A DNA stretch of 35,262 nt from an uncultured Lachnospiraceae bacterium (GTDB lineage: Bacteria > Bacillota > Clostridia > Lachnospirales > Lachnospiraceae), in the NCBI GenBank assembly GCA_910588875.1, contig CAJURT010000037.1:1-35262 (forward strand), written 5' to 3'. The notes beneath the pieces are model-generated. The model made no database searches, was not told where the DNA came from, and saw only the letters and a program-made list of their open reading frames with translations. Shown in pieces: positions 1 through 7,466 of this stretch (positions are counted from its first letter, which is position 1; every line of letters begins with the position of its first letter). The position numbers were made by a program, and so were the translations under genes.

Positions 1-45
1 AGAACAGAAAAGGATAGCATGTATGAACTGTCCGCAAAAAATGAC
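1..45. mobile_element. Candidate end of an inserted element at the pdxA break
   Basis: Similarity to PdxA stops abruptly at about base 46, after the codons for the ILRTSV segment. The remaining 45 bases to the window edge do not encode the expected DHGTA continuation. The end contains TGTCCGCAAAAAATGACC (29-46). An 11-base copy, TGTCCGCAAAA, recurs in the intact pdxA codons at 53-63, so the break lies beside a short direct repeat. An insertion-sequence terminus is the simplest reading, but a rearrangement or assembly join would look the same. No transposase is visible. Confidence 0.3.
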
Positions 46-937
46 CGACTGATGTCCGCAAAATAGGCATACCGTTTGTGACGGCAACCGTCCGCTCAAA
101 ATCCAAAGTCTTGGATGCAATGTGCCCCTGGTCATGATAGAGGGACAGTACACTGTTGTAACGCCCCTTCAGGGCAAGATGGAATACGGAATCTGCGCCA
201 ACCGGCCCCTCCACATCATATCCCTGCCCCTTCAGTTCCCGGATTGCGGGAACAATCTCCTCTGTCTCCTCATTTCCGAACAGGCCGTGTTCCCCGCTGT
301 GCGGATTCAGCCCTGCAATAGCCATTGTCCCATCCGGCACCCCCAGGCGCCTCAGTGCCTCCCCGCAGCGTTTCACATAGTCCGTTACCCGTTCCTTTGT
401 GATTGCGTCACACGCCTGACGCAAGGACATATGCCGGGTCAGGAAAAATATCCGGAGCCCCCTTACCTCAAACATGGTAAGGGGATCCTCTGTTTGGGTC
501 AGTGCCCCGAAAATCTCCGTGTGCCCGATAAAATTTATCCCCCCTTCCTTCAAGGCCTCCTTATTGATCGGAGCCGTGCTTACCGCTGCCACCCGGCCCT
601 CATTCGCCAACCGGACCGAACGTTCAATGTATTCGTATGCCGCCTTCCCGCACATGCCGCTGACCTTCCCCATCTGAAACTTCCCGGGAGCAATATTGCC
701 CAAATCCACCACATTGGCTGTCCCTGGTATATATTCCCCGTCCTCCGGTTTTTCTATCGTTTTAAACCTTACCTGAAGGCCGCAAAAACCAGCCGCGTCT
801 TCCAGGACCCTTCGGTCACCTATGGCCACACACCGGGCCGCCTGCCCTGCCTCCCTGCTCAGCAAGGCTTTTAACACGATCTCCGGCCCAATGCCTGCCG
901 GATCCCCTATGGGAATTGCTATGATTGGCCTGTCCAT
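1..937 (-). CDS. pdxA: PdxA-family 4-phosphohydroxythreonate/threonate dehydrogenase (PdxA2-like), 3' end lost
   Basis: NAD-dependent oxidative decarboxylase family that acts on 4-phosphohydroxy-threonine (vitamin B6 synthesis) or, for PdxA2 paralogues, on 4-phospho-D-threonate or D-erythronate to give DHAP. It starts at ATG 937 behind AGAGGGG. The N-terminus has the family motif IPIGDPAGIGPE. The three family metal-ligand histidines are visible in TRHMSL, GLNPHSGE and YHDQGH. About 297 residues match the family through ILRTSV. The following VDHGTA region and roughly 34 C-terminal residues are replaced by unrelated codons that stay open to the window edge. The start lies 15 bases after the DUF1537 kinase stop, so it is the third gene of that operon. 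Pairing with that kinase favours a sugar-acid role over B6 synthesis. The copy is probably non-functional if the break is real. Confidence 0.85.
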   Translation of the reverse strand, partial: MDRPIIAIPIGDPAGIGPEIVLKALLSREAGQAARCVAIGDRRVLEDAAGFCGLQVRFKTIEKPEDGEYIPGTANVVDLGNIAPGKFQMGKVSGMCGKAAYEYIERSVRLANEGRVAAVSTAPINKEALKEGGINFIGHTEIFGALTQTEDPLTMFEVRGLRIFFLTRHMSLRQACDAITKERVTDYVKRCGEALRRLGVPDGTMAIAGLNPHSGEHGLFGNEETEEIVPAIRELKGQGYDVEGPVGADSVFHLALKGRYNSVLSLYHDQGHIASKTLDFERTVAVTNGMPILRTSVGHFLRTVHTCYPFLF

Positions 938-952
938 AAGTTCCCCTCTTTC

Positions 953-2389
953 CTACGACATCAATTCTTCCACTGCTTCTCTCAGGGTCGTATCCTCCCC
1001 CACATTCCCCGGAAAAATAATGTAGGGCATATCCGGGAAACGGCTCTCCGCCCCGGTCATCCATACCGGGATCCCCGGCTTGATCTGCCCCATCACCACC
1101 GCCCGTTTCACTTTCAGCGCTTTGGTCCCCACATCGCTGGATGTGATCCCGCCCTTGGCGATAATAAAATTAGGACGTACCGACAGCTTTGCGATAATGC
1201 TGGTCACGGCATCCGAAATCTCCACGGAAATCCCCAGCTGCTTTTCTTTGTCATCCGTGTCCAGGTCAAACCGTTCCCTGCGGGTATAAACAGCCACCGT
1301 TTTCCCCCTCTGTATCTTTTCGTTCACTAAAGCCACAACCCGGTCCACCTCCGGCGCAAGCCCTTTTGGCGTAACGATCAGGTGTTGGTTGAATTCAATC
1401 ATCTCCACAGGATACCTGCACTTTTTCAATTCCTCCAGCTGGCGGGTCGTCTTGTTCACATGAGAGCCTGCAATCACAATCCCCCCGTTTTTATTGTCCC
1501 GGGATACCAGTTCCTCCTTTTTCAAAAGAGGCCTGTCTGGCACCCCGCCCAGCACTTTGGTGACGGCAGCTGCACTGCGGATGATGAATTCCTTCCCTTC
1601 CCTGATGGCACGGATCAATGCGATGCAGAATATCTTCACATCCACATAATCAATGGCATTCACGATTACCTTGTTAAAATTTTCGACATCCCTCAGCTGC
1701 TGTACAATTCTTTCGTAATCCATGGTTCGCAGATCCTCCAGGGATATGTATACCATCTTGTCCGAGGAATACGCCCCGCCCGTTTTTTCCTCACACCAGT
1801 CTCCTAAGTGGGAAGAATGGTAGCCAAAACTTTTATCTTTGGCAAACTCTGTCATCCCCGCGGGAACCAGCTTCCCGCCCTCCTTTACATAGTGGATGTC
1901 ATGGATGGTATAGCGCCCGCCTTCCTTAAAAAACGGGAATATAATCTCCCCATGGAACCTTTTCCCTGTCAGCCGTTCCAATTCTTCCTTCAGCGTCTGG
2001 GGCTCCAGCGGGTAATGCCCCCGCAGTGTGGAATCGCTCCGGCTGATGGCTATAAAATCCTTCCCCGTCTCCCCTGAGGCCTTTACCATCCCTTCTGCAA
2101 TCTCCTTATGCACCTGCGCTGTCCGGGCTGCCGTGAATCCCCTGGAGTTGGTCATCAAAAAAAACATCCTGTTTTCTTCCCGGAAACCCTCCAGGACAGC
2201 CTCCTGGTTCCAATCCGTATATACGGAAACATCATGGACTGTCTGCACCCCGGTGGGATCATCATCCAACACAACAACCTTCCTGCCAAAATCCGCCAAT
2301 TCCCTGTTCAGGTCACGTTCCGCCTTTTCCTGGTCCGCCTCACGGAAGCTTTCAAGAACCTCTGCCGATAAGACTTTATCTTCCCTCAT
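953..2389 (-). CDS. Four-carbon acid sugar kinase family protein (DUF1537; D-threonate/oxo-tetronate kinase-like)
   Basis: ATP-dependent kinase of the DUF1537 (OtnK/DtnK) family, which phosphorylates C4 sugar acids such as D-threonate or 3-oxo-tetronate in the cytoplasm. The protein is 478 residues, normal for the family. The N-terminal substrate domain carries DDDPTGVQT near residue 42. The C-terminal nucleotide domain carries AKGGITSSDVGTKAL and the terminal PGNVGE segment. ATG 2389 follows a GGAGGAG ribosome site. It sits 11 bases after the dehydrogenase gene and 15 bases before pdxA, forming one operon. DtnK plus PdxA2 is the known D-threonate route to DHAP; the exact substrate here is inferred from neighbours only. 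Confidence 0.88.
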   Translation of the reverse strand: MREDKVLSAEVLESFREADQEKAERDLNRELADFGRKVVVLDDDPTGVQTVHDVSVYTDWNQEAVLEGFREENRMFFLMTNSRGFTAARTAQVHKEIAEGMVKASGETGKDFIAISRSDSTLRGHYPLEPQTLKEELERLTGKRFHGEIIFPFFKEGGRYTIHDIHYVKEGGKLVPAGMTEFAKDKSFGYHSSHLGDWCEEKTGGAYSSDKMVYISLEDLRTMDYERIVQQLRDVENFNKVIVNAIDYVDVKIFCIALIRAIREGKEFIIRSAAAVTKVLGGVPDRPLLKKEELVSRDNKNGGIVIAGSHVNKTTRQLEELKKCRYPVEMIEFNQHLIVTPKGLAPEVDRVVALVNEKIQRGKTVAVYTRRERFDLDTDDKEKQLGISVEISDAVTSIIAKLSVRPNFIIAKGGITSSDVGTKALKVKRAVVMGQIKPGIPVWMTGAESRFPDMPYIIFPGNVGEDTTLREAVEELMS

Positions 2390-2400
2390 CGCTCCTCCTT

Positions 2401-3285
2401 TTATTCAGCCTGCCCCACCCGGACATCTGCCAGTTGCTCAAAATAGTGCACGATCCCGCTGTGGTCCTCTCCCATATACCCATGGACCTTCAGCATCTGG
2501 AAAATCTCCATAAGCTGGCAGGTAAAGGGTACCGGCACATCCAGTCCATGGGCTGTGGCCATCACGTTTTTAATATCTTTATGGTTGATGGATATCTTCC
2601 CTCCCGGGTTAAAATTCCGGTCCAGCATCATGGGCACCTTTGCATCCAGTACGGAACTCCCCGCAAGCCCTCCCCGTATGGCCTCATAAACCTTCTGCGG
2701 ATCCACTCCTGCCTTCTGGGCGAAAACAAATGCTTCCGAAACCACCGCAATATTCAAATTGACAATGATCTGGTTGACCAGCTTTGCCACCGAGCCGCTC
2801 CCGCTCCCCCCAACCAGGATGGCAGAAGAACCCATAATCTCAAAATACGGCATCAACATGTCAAAATTCTGCCGCTCCCCTCCTGCCATGAATGCCAGGG
2901 TTCCATTCACCGCCCCAGGCTCCCCTCCGCTTACCGGGGCATCCACGAACCCAACGCCCTTTTCTTTTAATTTACCGCTGCAGTACTGGGACTCCTGAGG
3001 GGTCACGGAACTCATGTCGCACACAATGCTCCCTGGCTTTATGGAAGCTGCCACCCCCTGCTCTTCAAACAGCACTTGTTTTACCACAGCCCCTGTAGGC
3101 AATATTGTAAAAACAACCTCACAATCCCTTCCTATCCCCTCCGGATCGGATGGCCTGGCTCCCAGGGCCGCCAATTCCTCCACAACTGCCAGGTTCACAT
3201 CGTAAACCATCAGCTGGCAGCCCGCTTTCAACAAATTTTTCGCCATGGGTTTCCCCATAATGCCAAGACCGATAAATCCAACCAT
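2401..3285 (-). CDS. 3-hydroxyisobutyrate dehydrogenase-family NAD(P)-dependent oxidoreductase (GarR/LtnD-like)
   Basis: Beta-hydroxyacid dehydrogenase of 294 residues. It has the N-terminal Rossmann motif GFIGLGIMGKPMAKNLL, the substrate-binding signature DAPVSGGEPGA near residue 117, and the catalytic lysine in AKLVNQ near residue 168. Family members include tartronate-semialdehyde reductase, 3-hydroxyisobutyrate dehydrogenase and L-threonate dehydrogenase. It is the first gene of the operon with the DUF1537 kinase and pdxA, which makes a threonate or erythronate type substrate most likely. ATG 3285 follows a GGGGGT ribosome site. Transcription probably starts from the palindrome-bearing promoter about 60 bases upstream. 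Confidence 0.87.
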   Translation of the reverse strand: MVGFIGLGIMGKPMAKNLLKAGCQLMVYDVNLAVVEELAALGARPSDPEGIGRDCEVVFTILPTGAVVKQVLFEEQGVAASIKPGSIVCDMSSVTPQESQYCSGKLKEKGVGFVDAPVSGGEPGAVNGTLAFMAGGERQNFDMLMPYFEIMGSSAILVGGSGSGSVAKLVNQIIVNLNIAVVSEAFVFAQKAGVDPQKVYEAIRGGLAGSSVLDAKVPMMLDRNFNPGGKISINHKDIKNVMATAHGLDVPVPFTCQLMEIFQMLKVHGYMGEDHSGIVHYFEQLADVRVGQAE

Positions 3286-3311
3286 CCTTTTTACCCCCTA
3301 TCCTGCATCAA

Positions 3312-3329
3312 TTGCATACCAGTGTGTTA
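3312..3329. promoter_or_regulatory. Second, imperfect operator copy of the sugar-acid operon
   Basis: The sequence TTGCATACCAGTGTGTTA resembles the perfect palindrome at 3347-3364; both carry CATACC followed by G-T-x-T-G in the right half. The two copies are exactly 35 bases apart. It lies just downstream of the predicted transcription start, where a bound repressor would block elongation or cooperate with the upstream site. The cognate regulator is not in this window. Confidence 0.5.
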
Positions 3330-3340
3330 TTGTTGATAAT

Positions 3341-3369
3341 ATACTATTACATACCGGTATGTAAGTCAA
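3341..3369 (-). promoter_or_regulatory. Promoter of the sugar-acid operon with palindromic operator in the spacer
   Basis: On the minus strand a TTGACT -35 box (3364-3369) is followed after exactly 17 bases by a TAGTAT -10 box (3341-3346). The spacer is almost entirely the perfect 18-base palindrome TTACATACCGGTATGTAA (3347-3364). A repressor bound there would occlude RNA polymerase. A GntR- or LacI-type regulator responding to a sugar acid is a reasonable guess, but no regulator gene is visible nearby. Confidence 0.75.
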
Positions 3370-3470
3370 TATCTTTTTTATATTTCGTCGAAACGCCGTT
3401 TTATCGCCTCTTTTTTTGTTAGTTTTTCACATATCATTTTCACTTCATCTCCTCAGACACTAAAATGCAG

Positions 3471-3488
3471 GAACGCCTCAGCGCTCCC
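3471..3488. other. Small inverted repeat upstream of the SOD gene
   Basis: GGAACGC and GCGCTCC flank a four-base loop CTCA, giving a seven-pair stem with one G-U pair. It sits between the divergent sugar-acid operon and the SOD gene. There is no clear U-tract on either strand, so it may be a 5' leader hairpin or an operator rather than a terminator. Confidence 0.3.
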
Positions 3489-3529
3489 GCATATACTACA
3501 TTAAACCCACTATGAGGAAAATAACCAAT

Positions 3530-4030
3530 ATGTCAAACACACAGCCAACCCCCAGGCTCGCCTTTCTCCAAATTCTGGAGGAAAACCGCCCCCAGGCCGT
3601 TGCCTGGCTCCAGGGCGGCTCTGATTATCCGCAAATCAGCGGCCTGGTCAAATTCTATGCCACGCCCTATGGCGGAATCCTGATTGAAGCGGAAATATTC
3701 AATCTGCCCGACATCTCTGTCCCCGGAGGGACCGGTTTCTATGCCCTTCATATCCATGAACATGGTGACTGTTCCCAGGACTTCTCCAAGACAGGCAGCC
3801 ACTACGATCCTGACGGCAATCCCCATCCCTGGCATTCCGGCGATTTGCTCCCTCTCCTTGGCAACCAGGGCTACGCCTGGGGCGCTTTTTATGACAAACG
3901 TTTCCAAATCAAAGATATCCTCAACCGTTCTGTCATCATCCACAAAAATCCGGATGATTTCACCACCCAGCCATCCGGGAATTCCGGCGGGAAGATCGCC
4001 TGCGGCGTTATCCGCAGCAGCCGCCCCTGA
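3530..4030 (+). CDS. sodC: Cu/Zn superoxide dismutase family protein (SodC-like), no signal peptide
   Basis: Cu/Zn-SOD fold protein of about 166 residues that would dismutate superoxide. By comparison with the known family, all metal positions are present: the HIHEHGDC pair of copper histidines, bridging His in GSHYDP, zinc ligands in NPHPWHSGD, and the fourth copper His in SVIIHKNPDD. The disulfide cysteines appear in GDC and ACGVI. The active-site arginine before ACGVI (Arg143 in human SOD1) appears to be lysine (GGKIACG). There is no export signal, unlike most bacterial SodC. An in-frame ATG at 3512 has no ribosome site; ATG 3530 has a GAGGA 11 bases upstream, so I prefer it. It is convergent with the CAP-domain gene, only 8 bases apart. 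Confidence 0.85.
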   Translation: MSNTQPTPRLAFLQILEENRPQAVAWLQGGSDYPQISGLVKFYATPYGGILIEAEIFNLPDISVPGGTGFYALHIHEHGDCSQDFSKTGSHYDPDGNPHPWHSGDLLPLLGNQGYAWGAFYDKRFQIKDILNRSVIIHKNPDDFTTQPSGNSGGKIACGVIRSSRP

Positions 4031-4038
4031 CGGCACTT

Positions 4039-4941
4039 CTACCGCAAAAACAGCTGTACCCAGTAATCAACCCCTGCATGATTCTGGTAATGCGCAACGG
4101 CAATGGAAGTAAAGTTCGAATCCAGGATATTGGCCCGATGCCCCGGGCTGTTCATCCAGTCATTCATTACTGATGCAGGGGTTTTCTGTCCATAGGCTAT
4201 ATTCTCTCCCGCTGACTGAAAACTTATCCCTGCTGATGTCAGTGCCGTGGAAAAGCCGCTGCCGTTTGGCCTGGTATGGGAAAAACTCTTCTCAATCTCC
4301 TTTGCACGCAGAAGCGCTGCCCCTTCTGCCTTGGTATGTACCCTAAGGGCCGGAAGCCCCACCTTTGCACGCTCTTCATTCACCAGGCTGACTACCTGCT
4401 TTGCATAAGCGTCCTGGCTGCTGTCCGGAAGTTCCGGCTTATCCGGAGTTTCCGGCTTATCCGGAGTTTCCGGCTTATCCGGAGTTATTGGCTTATCCGG
4501 GGTTACCGGCTTGTCCGGGGTTATTGGCTTATCCGGGGTTATTGGCTTGTCCTGCCCGCAGTTTGACCCTCCTCCGAAATTCCCTGTCCCCGGGCAGCCT
4601 CCGCCCAGGTTCCCAAATGAGAAATCCCAGGAACATTCACTGCCGGAATCCGGACACAGTGAATCCCCGAAGCATCCGCCTCCTGAATTTCCCCAAGACG
4701 GTTTCCCGGATAGGTTTCCCCCTCCGCCCACCGGGAACTGGTTCCCAAAGCATCCGCCCTGCAAATTCCCCTGCAGCTGCCCCAGCACCTCCCTCAGTTC
4801 ATTCTGGCTGTTCCCTCCGATCACGATTGCCTGCCCGCCCGGGATACTGTAAGCGCCCATATTTGCCGCATAAGCCGTATTTGCCATCGCCCCTGCTGCC
4901 AAAACCGCTGCCACACATCTGTACATTGCTGATTTTCTCAT
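4039..4941 (-). CDS. Secreted CAP/SCP-domain protein with Gly/Cys-rich region and DKPxTP repeat
   Basis: Exported protein of 300 residues. The ATG at 4941 is chosen over an upstream in-frame ATG (4986) because AAGGAGGT lies directly before it. A signal peptide ends at about residue 25 (TAYA). Residues about 40-135 are Gly/Asn-rich with several cysteines. A proline-rich stalk of seven DKP units follows. The C-terminal CAP domain has VNEERAKVGLPAL, SHTRPNG, GENIAYG and DWMNSPGHRANIL, the hallmarks of bacterial YkwD-like proteins. The function of such bacterial CAP proteins is mostly unknown; a cell-surface or wall-associated role is likely. It is monocistronic as far as can be seen. Confidence 0.88.
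   Translation of the reverse strand: MRKSAMYRCVAAVLAAGAMANTAYAANMGAYSIPGGQAIVIGGNSQNELREVLGQLQGNLQGGCFGNQFPVGGGGNLSGKPSWGNSGGGCFGDSLCPDSGSECSWDFSFGNLGGGCPGTGNFGGGSNCGQDKPITPDKPITPDKPVTPDKPITPDKPETPDKPETPDKPELPDSSQDAYAKQVVSLVNEERAKVGLPALRVHTKAEGAALLRAKEIEKSFSHTRPNGSGFSTALTSAGISFQSAGENIAYGQKTPASVMNDWMNSPGHRANILDSNFTSIAVAHYQNHAGVDYWVQLFLR
4436..4552 (-). repeat. 18-bp tandem repeat encoding DKPxTP units
   Basis: About six and a half copies of an 18-base unit (plus-strand form GGCTTATCCGGAGTTTCC, with variants) lie in frame inside the CAP-domain gene. They encode the DKPITP/DKPVTP/DKPETP stalk. Copies near 4436-4489 are nearly identical at the DNA level, a sign of recent slippage expansion. Confidence 0.9.
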
Positions 4942-5020
4942 TCCATTACCTCCTTCTTTGCCATGCTGATCCAAATCCAGTAACATCCTGATACCAGAAT
5001 CATTACCTGTTCTTCCTAAT

Positions 5021-5049
5021 TGTTACATTTCTGTTACAAAATTATCATA
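5021..5049 (-). promoter_or_regulatory. Direct repeats with possible -10 upstream of the CAP-domain gene
   Basis: On the minus strand TGTAACA occurs twice with an 11-base period (5032-5038 and 5021-5027). It lies just downstream of a possible TATGAT -10 box (5044-5049). Direct repeats with an 11-base period are typical binding sites of OmpR/PhoB-type response regulators. No convincing -35 box is visible. Confidence 0.35.
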
Positions 5050-5113
5050 ACACATAATTCATGGTAAATAACTAGGAAATCCATGGCAAAATCCACAGGC
5101 ATTTCCAAAAAAG

Positions 5114-5155
5114 CCAAAAAAAGAAACCGGTTCCTGAAAATGGTTCCCGGTTTCT
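5114..5155 (-). terminator. Rho-independent terminator after the HIT-LRR-TM1266 operon
   Basis: On the minus strand AGAAACCGG (5155-5147) pairs perfectly with CCGGTTTCT (5130-5122) across a 16-base loop and is followed by a run of T. It lies 21 bases beyond the stop codon of the TM1266-family gene. Confidence 0.85.
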
Positions 5156-5175
5156 CATCCAAACTGCTTTTTCAC

Positions 5176-5451
5176 CTATTTCTGCTTCGAGTACAGCGCC
5201 TTGGAACTGACTCCCGGCAGGCGCCCCAGCTTCCCGGAGACGGCGCTGATCACATCTGCCGGTGCATCCAATACCACACTGATAATGTTCACCTGTTTCT
5301 CCCGGTAAGGAAGCCCCATACGTCCGATAACATACTTGCTATACTGGTGGAGGATCTCATTCACTCCCGCTGCTGCATCCTGCTTTTCCACAATAATCCC
5401 CACAACGGCAATCCTGGTCTCCTCCCCTGCACCTTCTCTCTCTTCACCCAT
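5176..5451 (-). CDS. TM1266-family (iron-only hydrogenase system regulator) ACT-like protein
   Basis: Small protein of 91 residues with the TM1266-family pattern RIAVVGIIVE, VNEILHQYSKYVIGRMGLP, VNIISVVLDAP and the closing GRLPGVSSKALYSK. These proteins have a ferredoxin-like ACT/NikR-C fold and are annotated as putative regulators of [FeFe]-hydrogenase systems; their direct function is unproven. No hydrogenase gene is in this window. ATG 5451 follows AAGGAGGA, so an upstream in-frame start at 5499 is unlikely. It is the last gene of the operon with the LRR membrane protein and the HIT hydrolase, 57 bases after the LRR stop, and is followed by a strong terminator. Confidence 0.8.
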   Translation of the reverse strand: MGEEREGAGEETRIAVVGIIVEKQDAAAGVNEILHQYSKYVIGRMGLPYREKQVNIISVVLDAPADVISAVSGKLGRLPGVSSKALYSKQK

Positions 5452-5508
5452 CCCAAATTCCTCCTTCTTCCCTGTCCTTCCCCCGCTTTTCAGATACAAA
5501 ATTATCCG

Positions 5509-7449
5509 CTATCTCACAATTTCCACCTCTTTGCCCACCTCCGGCAAACTATTTACCGGATTCTGGCGGATATCCAGATAGCGAAGGCTCTCCGCCTGAT
5601 TTAACGGAGCCAGATCCGCCACATAATTATTGCCAATCCCCAGATGGGTCAGCTTCTTCAGTTCTGATGCAAAGCGGATATTGGTCAGCTGGTTCCCGTC
5701 CAGGAAAAGTTCCTCCAGGTTCGGATAAAGCTTCAAAAAATCCGTATGCTCGTCAAAGGACATATCGTCATACCAGATATCCATCATCCCCGAATAAACC
5801 TCCACATGGAAGTTTTCCTTCAGGTCCGCCTTTTTTAAATATAGTTTTTTCAGGGAAGCGTTCTCCTGGAGGCGTTCGAAATCAATGCCGAACACACTGT
5901 CATTGAGATACAGTTCCTCCAGCCCGGCATGGTTCAGGGCATTGGAAATATCTCCGTAGATCTCCATCTTCCTCCCAAAACCGCCCCAGCCGCTCTCATC
6001 GCTCGCGCCACACAGATCCAAATATTTCAAATTCGTCATCCCATCCAGGAAATTAAGGTTCCGGAGCGGCACCGCATAGGTCCACACCGAATAACAGGCC
6101 AGGCGTTCCAGCCCCGCCAAGGACGACAGCGACTGGATTTCATCTATGTTGCAGCCATGAAGAGATAAACTTTTCAGCCCCATGAGACGCCCCAGCTGTG
6201 CCACCGACATCAGCCCGCAGACATCCAGCGCTTCCAGCCCGCTAAGCCCTGAAAGTTCCGGATCCGGCTGGGAGGTGGATTTATCCAGCGTCAAGGAAAC
6301 CAGGCCGGTAAGGGAGGGAATAAAATTATAATCTTTTAACGAGTGATTGCCCTTCAGTTCCAGCGCCTTCAGCTGTGTAAGCCCTGCCAATGGTTCCATG
6401 CTGATTGCTTCCGTCTCATTCAGCGTCAGTTCCGTAAGGTTGGTAAGCGGTCCCAAAAAACTAACGTCCCGGATTGCCTCCGACTCCAGATACAGGCTCT
6501 CCAGCCCGGTCAGCACTGAAATCGCCGAATAATCCGTCATACTATAAACCGGTTCCTCCGAAAAAGGATCCCTGTCCGCATCCTCCTCAACAATCTTAAG
6601 GGAATGCAGCCCGGTAAGCGGCGCCAATTGCCGCAGATCCGGCGCCTCCACATCCTCCAGACACAAAACCTTTAAATTTTCAAAAGCCGACAAGCCATCC
6701 AGGCTCCCCGGTTCCTCAATCCTCAATTCCTCCAGCTGCCCGGGCTCTATCCATTCCGCCAGTTCCCCCGGACTCGCGCCGCAGCAAGACAATCCTTTCA
6801 GCCGCTTCAGATCCCCTAACACCTTCCCATCCGCCCAGCGGTAGGACACCTCCAGCTTTTCCAGGTTCGGAAAATGCACCAAATCGTCCGTATCCCAGTC
6901 CGCCGGTTCCAATTTCAGGGACTGCACAGCCGGCTCCGCCTCCCCATAGGCCTCCTCAAAGCTATAATCCACCGAAAAAGCATCCTGTCCGTTATGGATG
7001 CTGAGGTAACGCAGCTTTGCCAGTTCCTCCTCTGTCACCGTTTCCGCCGACTTCCCGTAAATACCGTTTATCAGGACATCATAAAACGGCGAACAGGCAA
7101 GGGACCGCCCCGCCGGTGCTTCCTCCGCCACCGGCGAATACGCAGGCCGGCTGCTTGTCCCGGTTTTCTGCACATTGCCCCCACCGGATGCGATGCCCAC
7201 CACAAACAGCACTGCAATCCCCGCAAAAACCCCTATAACAGACAAAATCCCTGCCATATTAGCCGATGTATCCTGCCGGTTTCCCCCACCCTGGGGGGCA
7301 ATATGCTGATGGACATGGTAATTAATTACCCGGTCGTCCTCCAGGATATACTGGCTCTGGCAATATTCACAGGCGACAATCTTGGTGTTTCCCGCAACCG
7401 GCATCAGCCTTCCGCCGCAGTTCGGGCATTTCAAGTCTACAAACTTCAT
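5509..7449 (-). CDS. Membrane-anchored leucine-rich-repeat protein with N-terminal zinc ribbon
   Basis: Protein of 646 residues. Residues 1-40 form a zinc ribbon with cysteine pairs at about 8/11 and 27/30 (KCPNCGG, CEYCQS). One transmembrane helix spans about 65-88. Residues about 140-640 are a long series of SDS22/internalin-like leucine-rich repeats (patterns such as LTGLESLYLES and LTNLTELTLNE). The predicted layout is a cytoplasmic zinc ribbon and an extracytoplasmic repeat domain, that is, a tethered recognition protein. There is no LPxTG motif. It lies 17 bases after the HIT gene and precedes the TM1266 gene. ATG 7449 has a GGGAG site. The ligand and function are unknown. Confidence 0.82.
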   Translation of the reverse strand: MKFVDLKCPNCGGRLMPVAGNTKIVACEYCQSQYILEDDRVINYHVHQHIAPQGGGNRQDTSANMAGILSVIGVFAGIAVLFVVGIASGGGNVQKTGTSSRPAYSPVAEEAPAGRSLACSPFYDVLINGIYGKSAETVTEEELAKLRYLSIHNGQDAFSVDYSFEEAYGEAEPAVQSLKLEPADWDTDDLVHFPNLEKLEVSYRWADGKVLGDLKRLKGLSCCGASPGELAEWIEPGQLEELRIEEPGSLDGLSAFENLKVLCLEDVEAPDLRQLAPLTGLHSLKIVEEDADRDPFSEEPVYSMTDYSAISVLTGLESLYLESEAIRDVSFLGPLTNLTELTLNETEAISMEPLAGLTQLKALELKGNHSLKDYNFIPSLTGLVSLTLDKSTSQPDPELSGLSGLEALDVCGLMSVAQLGRLMGLKSLSLHGCNIDEIQSLSSLAGLERLACYSVWTYAVPLRNLNFLDGMTNLKYLDLCGASDESGWGGFGRKMEIYGDISNALNHAGLEELYLNDSVFGIDFERLQENASLKKLYLKKADLKENFHVEVYSGMMDIWYDDMSFDEHTDFLKLYPNLEELFLDGNQLTNIRFASELKKLTHLGIGNNYVADLAPLNQAESLRYLDIRQNPVNSLPEVGKEVEIVR

Positions 7450-7466
7450 GGAAATCCCTGTCTCCC

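Noticed and set aside
3533..4036. 167-codon minus-strand frame opposite the SOD gene
   Set aside because: The plus frame carries all Cu/Zn-SOD ligands; the minus frame has no recognisable features and no start signal.
4436..4552. Regular short repeats that could suggest a CRISPR array
   Set aside because: The unit is 18 bases with no spacers, lies in frame within a coding sequence and encodes the DKPxTP stalk.
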